Below, piece by piece: positions 55,478-59,686 of a stretch of DNA of 59,686 nucleotides. Position numbers and translations under genes: made by a program. The notes below the pieces were generated by a model. It saw nothing but the letters and a program-made list of their open reading frames with translations. It had not been told where the DNA came from and did no database searches. This stretch comes from Gammaproteobacteria bacterium (GTDB taxonomy: Bacteria; Pseudomonadota; Gammaproteobacteria; Steroidobacterales; PWYM01). Positions within the stretch are counted from its first letter, which is position 1; each line of letters begins with the position of its first letter. The DNA lies in contig RECU01000054.1 of NCBI GenBank assembly GCA_007693855.1, positions 1 to 59,686 on the forward strand, given 5' to 3'.

Positions 55478-57055
55478 TCAGACGGCGAGCGAGAGGCTGC
55501 GGGTCAGGGGCATGGCGCTGATGCGCGTCCCGGCGGGCCGTTGACCGACACTGAAGATCAGAAATTCTCCGGGGCGGCTAAGCGCCAGGCCGATCAGGAT
55601 ATTGAACTGCGGCTCGCCGCTGCGGCCTTTCGACTGGGTTTGGGCATCGCACTTGACGAACCAGGACTGTTCGGGGGCCAGCCCGGCAAACGCCCCCTGC
55701 TCATGCAGCTGCTGCAGGAAAGCCGACACCTGATGCCGGATCCGCGCCCACAGCACCGGGTCGTTCTGCTCGAACACCAGCCAGCGGGTGGACCGCGCCA
55801 CGGCCTCCAGCACGAACAGCACCAGCCGTGTTCGGGTCAGCGACTGCCACTCGGGGACGCTGGCGGTCGCGCCGGCCAGGGTGACGTCGCCGCGGAACAC
55901 CACACCGCCCCCGGCGGTCCGCGCAAGCACGTTCAGCCCACGCTGGTGCAGACGCTGCGCCTCGGTCGGTGCCACATCCTCCGCCGGCAACCAGCCGCCT
56001 CGCAGCAGACCGGTCTGCGAGTCGAGCCCGCGCCAGATGCCGGCGCTGGCGTCCTTGCGCGCCAGCATCCCGGCGATGGCACCACTGGCGGGCATCGGCC
56101 GCCCGTGACCCTCGCCGCGACGACGCACCCAGGGGTAGTAGCTCACCACATGGCTGCTGGCGAACCCGAGCCGCTCGGCGCCGGCCCGCGCGCTGGCGGC
56201 ATCACCCCAGGCCTGCGGTGGATCGATCAGCAGGACCATCGAGCGCTGACGACAGAAGCGCTCGGCGGCCACCAATGCGGTCAGACCCAGATCGCGCCCG
56301 GGAGAGGGCGGCGGCAGACACAGCATCGACAGCTCATCGCAGCCGGCCAGGGCGAACAGTCCTGTGTGTTCGGTGGCCGAGCCTACCAGGTCGTAGTCGC
56401 AGAGATCCTCGCCATCGTGACCGTCCGGACGGATATCGATATAGCTGACCACGCCGCCCGGAGCACTGGACACGGTGCGTTCAGGCCGCTGCGTGGGACA
56501 GGACCCGGCCAGGCGAAGCATCGCCGACCCCGCCAGCACGTCAGCGACATGGTCCTCGTCACCAGGCTTCACGCTGAGGCGGCGAAAGATCTCCTGGTCG
56601 ATGACCCGGCGGGGCTGCTCATCGCTCAGGCGCTGGATGACCAGATTGAAGCGCAGCGGGTCATCTTCCACGCGATCGTGATCCACCGAGATGCGCAGGT
56701 GCTCATGGCGCCCGGGATCACGTGCCCGCAGCACCAGGCGGCTGTCGCCGGCAGGCAGATGCAGGGTGGCACAACTCGCGCCGCTGGCGACCCGCACCAC
56801 CACCGCCCGCTGTCCGCCGTGCTCGAAGAACTGACTGACGGCGTGACCTAGCCAGGACCAGGCCGTGGTCGGTCCGAAGATGCGCTGGAAGTCTGCGGGA
56901 TGCGAGATCGCGATGGGGGTATGCAGCGGACCCCGCCGCGCGCGGCCGACGAACGCCACCACCGAGGGCCGGCTGACCGGGATGGGCTGGCCCGGCGCCG
57001 GGTGCTCCCCGACGGTCATCCCCGTGTTCCAGGTCTCGAGCGATCCAGCGTCCAT
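55478..57055 (-). CDS. Orphan phage tail sheath-like protein
   Basis: The 525-residue protein looks like a contractile tail sheath. Near the N terminus RPSVVAFVGRARRGP and ADFQRIFGP match the sheath start; HAVSQFFEHGGQRAVVVRVA follows. The C-terminal part (about 365-515) has the strongest sheath signature: ARTAGGGVVFRGDVTLA, RWLVFEQNDPVLWARIRHQV, QGAFAGLAPEQSWFVKCD and a beta-rich end. No tube, baseplate, spike, ATPase or capsid gene is near. Codon use looks like the neighbours, so it is probably resident. Its role is unknown; an extended -10 promoter lies upstream. Confidence 0.85.
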   Translation of the reverse strand: MDAGSLETWNTGMTVGEHPAPGQPIPVSRPSVVAFVGRARRGPLHTPIAISHPADFQRIFGPTTAWSWLGHAVSQFFEHGGQRAVVVRVASGASCATLHLPAGDSRLVLRARDPGRHEHLRISVDHDRVEDDPLRFNLVIQRLSDEQPRRVIDQEIFRRLSVKPGDEDHVADVLAGSAMLRLAGSCPTQRPERTVSSAPGGVVSYIDIRPDGHDGEDLCDYDLVGSATEHTGLFALAGCDELSMLCLPPPSPGRDLGLTALVAAERFCRQRSMVLLIDPPQAWGDAASARAGAERLGFASSHVVSYYPWVRRRGEGHGRPMPASGAIAGMLARKDASAGIWRGLDSQTGLLRGGWLPAEDVAPTEAQRLHQRGLNVLARTAGGGVVFRGDVTLAGATASVPEWQSLTRTRLVLFVLEAVARSTRWLVFEQNDPVLWARIRHQVSAFLQQLHEQGAFAGLAPEQSWFVKCDAQTQSKGRSGEPQFNILIGLALSRPGEFLIFSVGQRPAGTRISAMPLTRSLSLAV

Positions 57056-57080
57056 GATGCCCTGAGCCGCAAATCAGGCC

Positions 57081-57108
57081 ATCATACCAGTGCTTGTGCC
57101 GCTTGCAG
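57081..57108 (-). promoter_or_regulatory. Possible promoter of the tail sheath-like gene
   Basis: On the minus strand TGGTATGAT forms an extended -10 (TATGAT at 57081-57086) with a weak -35 CTGCAA (57103-57108) 16 bases upstream. It lies 26 bases before the ATG at 57055. It suggests the gene can be transcribed on its own. A predicted site only. Confidence 0.45.
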
Positions 57109-57153
57109 CCTCAACCACAACATATTGGGCCGCGCGGTCAGATTGACGCGGCG

Positions 57154-57915
57154 TCAGCCCAGCAGCAGGCGCAGCCAGACCACCAGCAGCACCAGCGAGG
57201 CCACCGCACTCAACTGCAGGCGCAACCGGACGTACCAGCGGGCGAGAATGCGCTTGCCCGGCACCATCCATTCATACAGCCACCAACCCACGAAACCGGC
57301 CAGCAGCACGAGCAGCGCCGGCGCGGACTCCGGGCCGGCGAGCAGCGCGACCCAGCCGACCAGTGCCGGCAGCACCGACAGGCCGAGCATGAGTCTGGCC
57401 TTGAGCGGGCGCACGGGCCCCGCCAGCGCCACCCCCCAGTGAACCGCGCCGACGAAAGCCAGGATGACTGCGGCATAGCTCGCGACGAAAAACACCGGAT
57501 CGACGCCGAAGACGGGGCGATTGCCGAACAGCAGCGCCAGCGCGCCACCCACCAGGAACGGGATCAGACCGCCATAGCCGAGCGCCTGGGCGAGGCCGAT
57601 GAGGCGCTCGCCACTGCCCGTGCCCACGGGCGCGGTCAGGCCAAGCCGCGCATAGAGCTCCAGCGGACCGCCAACATGCTTGCCGTCGAGGAAGCACTGG
57701 GGCAGCAGGCGCGCCCCGGTCTGCTCGGTGAGCTCGCGGAATTCATCGCGGTTGGCCTGCGGCCCCATCGACAGCCGCAGAGTGGTGTGACTGACACCCG
57801 CCTGTTCGAGACGCTGCTCCGGTTCGCGAAAATCGGTCAGGCCTGAGCCGAGCAGCACAACCCGCGCGTCTCGGCCGGCGGCGGCGATGCGGGTGGCGAG
57901 ACTGTCGTCTGCCAT
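57154..57915 (-). CDS. Glutaredoxin-like domain fused to DUF3429 membrane domain
   Basis: The 253-residue protein has an N-terminal glutaredoxin-like fold (about 15-95) with the late motif LLPQCFLDGKHVGGPLELYA, but the usual CxxC/CxxS at the start is replaced by GSGLTDF. It is followed by DUF3429 (about 105-253) with about five membrane helices, such as LIPFLVGGALALLF and SYAAVILAFVGAVHWGV. DUF3429 has no known role. The domain has lost its redox site, so it may bind or sense and not reduce. A short charged small gene lies just upstream. Confidence 0.82.
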   Translation of the reverse strand: MADDSLATRIAAAGRDARVVLLGSGLTDFREPEQRLEQAGVSHTTLRLSMGPQANRDEFRELTEQTGARLLPQCFLDGKHVGGPLELYARLGLTAPVGTGSGERLIGLAQALGYGGLIPFLVGGALALLFGNRPVFGVDPVFFVASYAAVILAFVGAVHWGVALAGPVRPLKARLMLGLSVLPALVGWVALLAGPESAPALLVLLAGFVGWWLYEWMVPGKRILARWYVRLRLQLSAVASLVLLVVWLRLLLG

Positions 57916-57919
57916 GTGT

Positions 57920-58066
57920 TCAAGCCGCCGGCGGCTTGCGTGTATCCGGGCGCTCCGGAGTACTTTCGCGTTGGCGAGCCGCCTGCTCTTCGCGGGCCGC
58001 CTCGGCTTCCTCGCGCTTGCGCTCGATTTCCTCGAGCATCACCTTCATCCACTCACTCATGTCCAT
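57920..58066 (-). CDS. Small charged helical protein, 48 aa (hypothetical)
   Basis: From the ATG at 58066 (or 58060) the product is 48 residues: MDMSEWMKVMLEEIERKREE, then EAEAAREEQAARQ and a Pro-rich end. It is a highly charged helix that could form a coiled coil. It lies 4 bases before the glutaredoxin-DUF3429 start, the spacing of a coupled gene. There is no strong ribosome site. It seems real because the frame has normal amino-acid use while the frame upstream of the ATG does not. Confidence 0.55.
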   Translation of the reverse strand: MDMSEWMKVMLEEIERKREEAEAAREEQAARQRESTPERPDTRKPPAA

Positions 58067-58109
58067 CAGGAAGTCCGCAGGCAGTCCGGCGTGTGCACCG
58101 GCACCCGAC

Positions 58110-59252
58110 TCAATGGTTTGTCGGCTCGCGCAGCGCGGCGAGCTCGCCGTCACCCGGTGCCACCACGTTCTCCACGCGACGGGCAGCAGCCAGCACCTGG
58201 TCATGGTCGGCACTGTTGCGCAGGGTCGGCAACGCGATCCCCCGACCCTCGGCAAGCAGTGAGGCCGCGCGCCTGAAGTCCACCGTACCTAGGGGCTGAC
58301 CGGCCTCGGCCATCGCCTGCTCGATCACATCGACCAGCAGCTTTTCGGGATCGCGCGCATCCTCTTCCAGCGGCGCGTGCGCATCGACATAGAGCTGGCG
58401 GCCGTGCCAGGCGGCCAGCACCGGCTCGTTGATCAACCGCACCGGCGTGCCCAGTGCGATGCGCGGATACAGCGCCTCGATGTCTTCGGGGAACATGCGT
58501 ACGCAGCCCGCGCTCACCCGCATGCCCACCCCCGGCGGCTGATTGGTGCCGTGGATCAGATAGCTCGGCAGGCCGAGACGGAAGACATGCCGGCCGAGCG
58601 GGTTGTCCGGGCCCGGCGGCACGATGGCGGGCAGCGGATCCCCCTGCTCGGCGTGCTCCCGACGCACCGACAGCGGCGGGTACCAGGTGGGGTCGGTGGC
58701 CTTGTCGATCACCGTGCTCTGCCCGGTCGGCGTTGCCCGGCCGAGCCGTCCGATACCGATCGGGTGGGTGTAGACGACCTGCGTGCCGTCCTCGCCCGGC
58801 GGCTCGAAGTAGAACAGGCGCATCTGCGCGTTGTTGATGACAATCCCCTCGCGCGGCACGGGCGGCAGGATGAACCGGGTCGGCAGCACCACTGCCGTGC
58901 CCTCGCCCGGCAGCCAGGGATCGACGTCCGGGTTGGCGGCCACCAGCTCCTCGAAGCCGAGGTTGTAGGCCCGCGCGATGTCGACGAAGGTGTCCTCGTC
59001 GCGGGTCTGCAGCACCTGCAGTTCACCGACCACCCGTTGGGCTGGGTCGGCGACGACAAAGCGGGAGGTGTCCAGCGGGGGCTGCTCCAGCTGGACCACG
59101 ACCGGCGCGGCGCTCTCACCGGGTGCAGCCTCACCTGGCGCGGAGAGCCGATCCAGCGTCGCACAGCCGCCGAGCAGCAGGCTGCCGAGCAGACACACTG
59201 ACAGGAATCGTGAGGACACGTGCGCTGACGAATGATTTTCCATGGAAATCAT
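58110..59252 (-). CDS. L,D-transpeptidase lipoprotein with LysM domain
   Basis: The 380-residue protein has a lipoprotein signal with lipobox LLGGC (Cys30), a LysM-like segment (about 75-125; ARAYNLGFEELVAANPDVDP) and a YkuD catalytic domain with IHGTNQP and the nucleophile in VSAGCVRMFPED. It matches the ErfK/YcfS group that cross-links peptidoglycan or attaches Braun lipoprotein. The ATG at 59252 overlaps the pdeM stop; an ATG at 59243 is possible. Confidence 0.92.
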   Translation of the reverse strand: MISMENHSSAHVSSRFLSVCLLGSLLLGGCATLDRLSAPGEAAPGESAAPVVVQLEQPPLDTSRFVVADPAQRVVGELQVLQTRDEDTFVDIARAYNLGFEELVAANPDVDPWLPGEGTAVVLPTRFILPPVPREGIVINNAQMRLFYFEPPGEDGTQVVYTHPIGIGRLGRATPTGQSTVIDKATDPTWYPPLSVRREHAEQGDPLPAIVPPGPDNPLGRHVFRLGLPSYLIHGTNQPPGVGMRVSAGCVRMFPEDIEALYPRIALGTPVRLINEPVLAAWHGRQLYVDAHAPLEEDARDPEKLLVDVIEQAMAEAGQPLGTVDFRRAASLLAEGRGIALPTLRNSADHDQVLAAARRVENVVAPGDGELAALREPTNH

Positions 59253-59686
59253 TGTAGCGCGACGGCCGTCTGCAACGGAATGACCGCATCCGGCCCTATG
59301 CCATACAGGCGATCCTCACGCGCCGGGCGCAGGTTCCAGCCGCCGGTGAAGCTGCCAAAGGCCGGCAGCACCAGGCAGCCGGGGCGCTGCCAGAACACCG
59401 GCAGGCGCAGCCGATCGCGACCGGCAGTCCCCAACCGGTAGGCCGGGTGCACGTGGCCGGCCAGCACGAAGGCGTCCGGCACCACGGCGGGCTCGTGACG
59501 AAACGCGAAACCGCCCTCGCGCAGGTCATCCTCGCACCACTCGACCAGCCCGGCGCTGCGCGAGCGCAGCGCGGGGCGGTCGTGATTGCCGGCGATGGCC
59601 AGCAGACGCACCGTGGGCCGGGCGGCGCGCCAGGCGGTCAACGCGGCAAGCAGTGCGTCGTCGACACCACTGGCGCCATGAAACAG
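59249..59686 (-). CDS. pdeM: Ligase-associated DNA damage response endonuclease PdeM, 3' part (partial)
   Basis: The frame runs off the right end of the window. The visible part has the metallophosphoesterase motifs LLAIAGNHDRPA and LAGHVHPAYRL, and ends with VLPAFGSFTGGWNL, which is typical of PdeM. PdeM occurs with a dedicated ATP-dependent DNA ligase, an Lhr-like helicase and an exonuclease in a DNA-repair cluster; those genes would lie beyond base 59686. The stop overlaps the L,D-transpeptidase start. Confidence 0.85.
   Translation of the reverse strand: MFHGASGVDDALLAALTAWRAARPTVRLLAIAGNHDRPALRSRSAGLVEWCEDDLREGGFAFRHEPAVVPDAFVLAGHVHPAYRLGTAGRDRLRLPVFWQRPGCLVLPAFGSFTGGWNLRPAREDRLYGIGPDAVIPLQTAVALQ

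Noticed and set aside
55085-57915. Prophage or phage-tail island
   Set aside because: Only a sheath-like gene is present; no other phage gene, integrase, att repeat or composition shift was seen.

Overview
This window is chromosomal DNA from a high-G+C (by eye about two thirds G+C) gammaproteobacterium. The evidence is Gram-negative envelope biosynthesis (LpxL-type acyltransferase, Kdo kinase, Kdo hydroxylase, PlsB), the gammaproteobacterial gene order prmA - DUF3426 - fis - purH - purD, trxA-rho divergent from rhlB, glnE, accBC with aroQ, and groESL. An Ectothiorhodospiraceae/Chromatiales-like relative is a reasonable guess, and the trehalose genes would suit an osmotically stressed organism, but the genus cannot be fixed from sequence alone. 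The window is gene-dense. No rRNA, tRNA, CRISPR, insertion sequence or integrase was seen. Both ends cut a gene.

Layout: 1-9.6 kb holds the 3' end of an S9 peptidase, a coupled amidohydrolase/FKBP/MsrB operon, htpG, a run of three overlapping very small genes, ppnN with an L,D-transpeptidase, an SDR and a HAD hydrolase. 9.6-18.5 kb holds a secreted AstE/AspA-like deacylase, htpX, a Dph6-like ATPase, a lipid A/Kdo modification group (lpxL, kdkA, kdoO), a zinc-finger protein and glnE. 18.6-24.5 kb holds a membrane protein, a transporter plus Tat-exported serine hydrolase pair, and groESL under a perfect CIRCE element overlapping a sigma70/sigma32-like promoter. 24.6-31.2 kb holds cutA, a dsbD with two N-terminal alpha domains, a TlpA-like thioredoxin, aroQ, accB, accC and prmA. 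31.2-40.8 kb holds a DUF3426 protein, fis, purH, purD, rho, trxA, rhlB, cysQ and two small proteins. 40.8-48.3 kb holds plsB and a trehalose cluster (otsB, GH15 hydrolase, otsA, glk). 48.3-59.7 kb is an accessory-looking stretch: methyltransferase, alpha/beta hydrolase, small unknowns, mtfA coupled to a fused 5-oxoprolinase, DUF427, an orphan phage tail sheath-like protein, a glutaredoxin-DUF3429 fusion, a LysM-YkuD lipoprotein and the end of pdeM.

The least explained item is the tail sheath-like gene at 55478-57055, which has no tube, baseplate or ATPase gene near it. Other items worth a second look are the closed trehalose loop, the doubled DsbD alpha domain, the glutaredoxin-like domain without CxxC, the three-gene micro-ORF string at 5553-6057, and probable non-AUG starts for cysQ and the extended rho. 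Starts given here were chosen by ribosome binding site, overlap with the upstream stop and expected family length; alternatives are stated in the entries.
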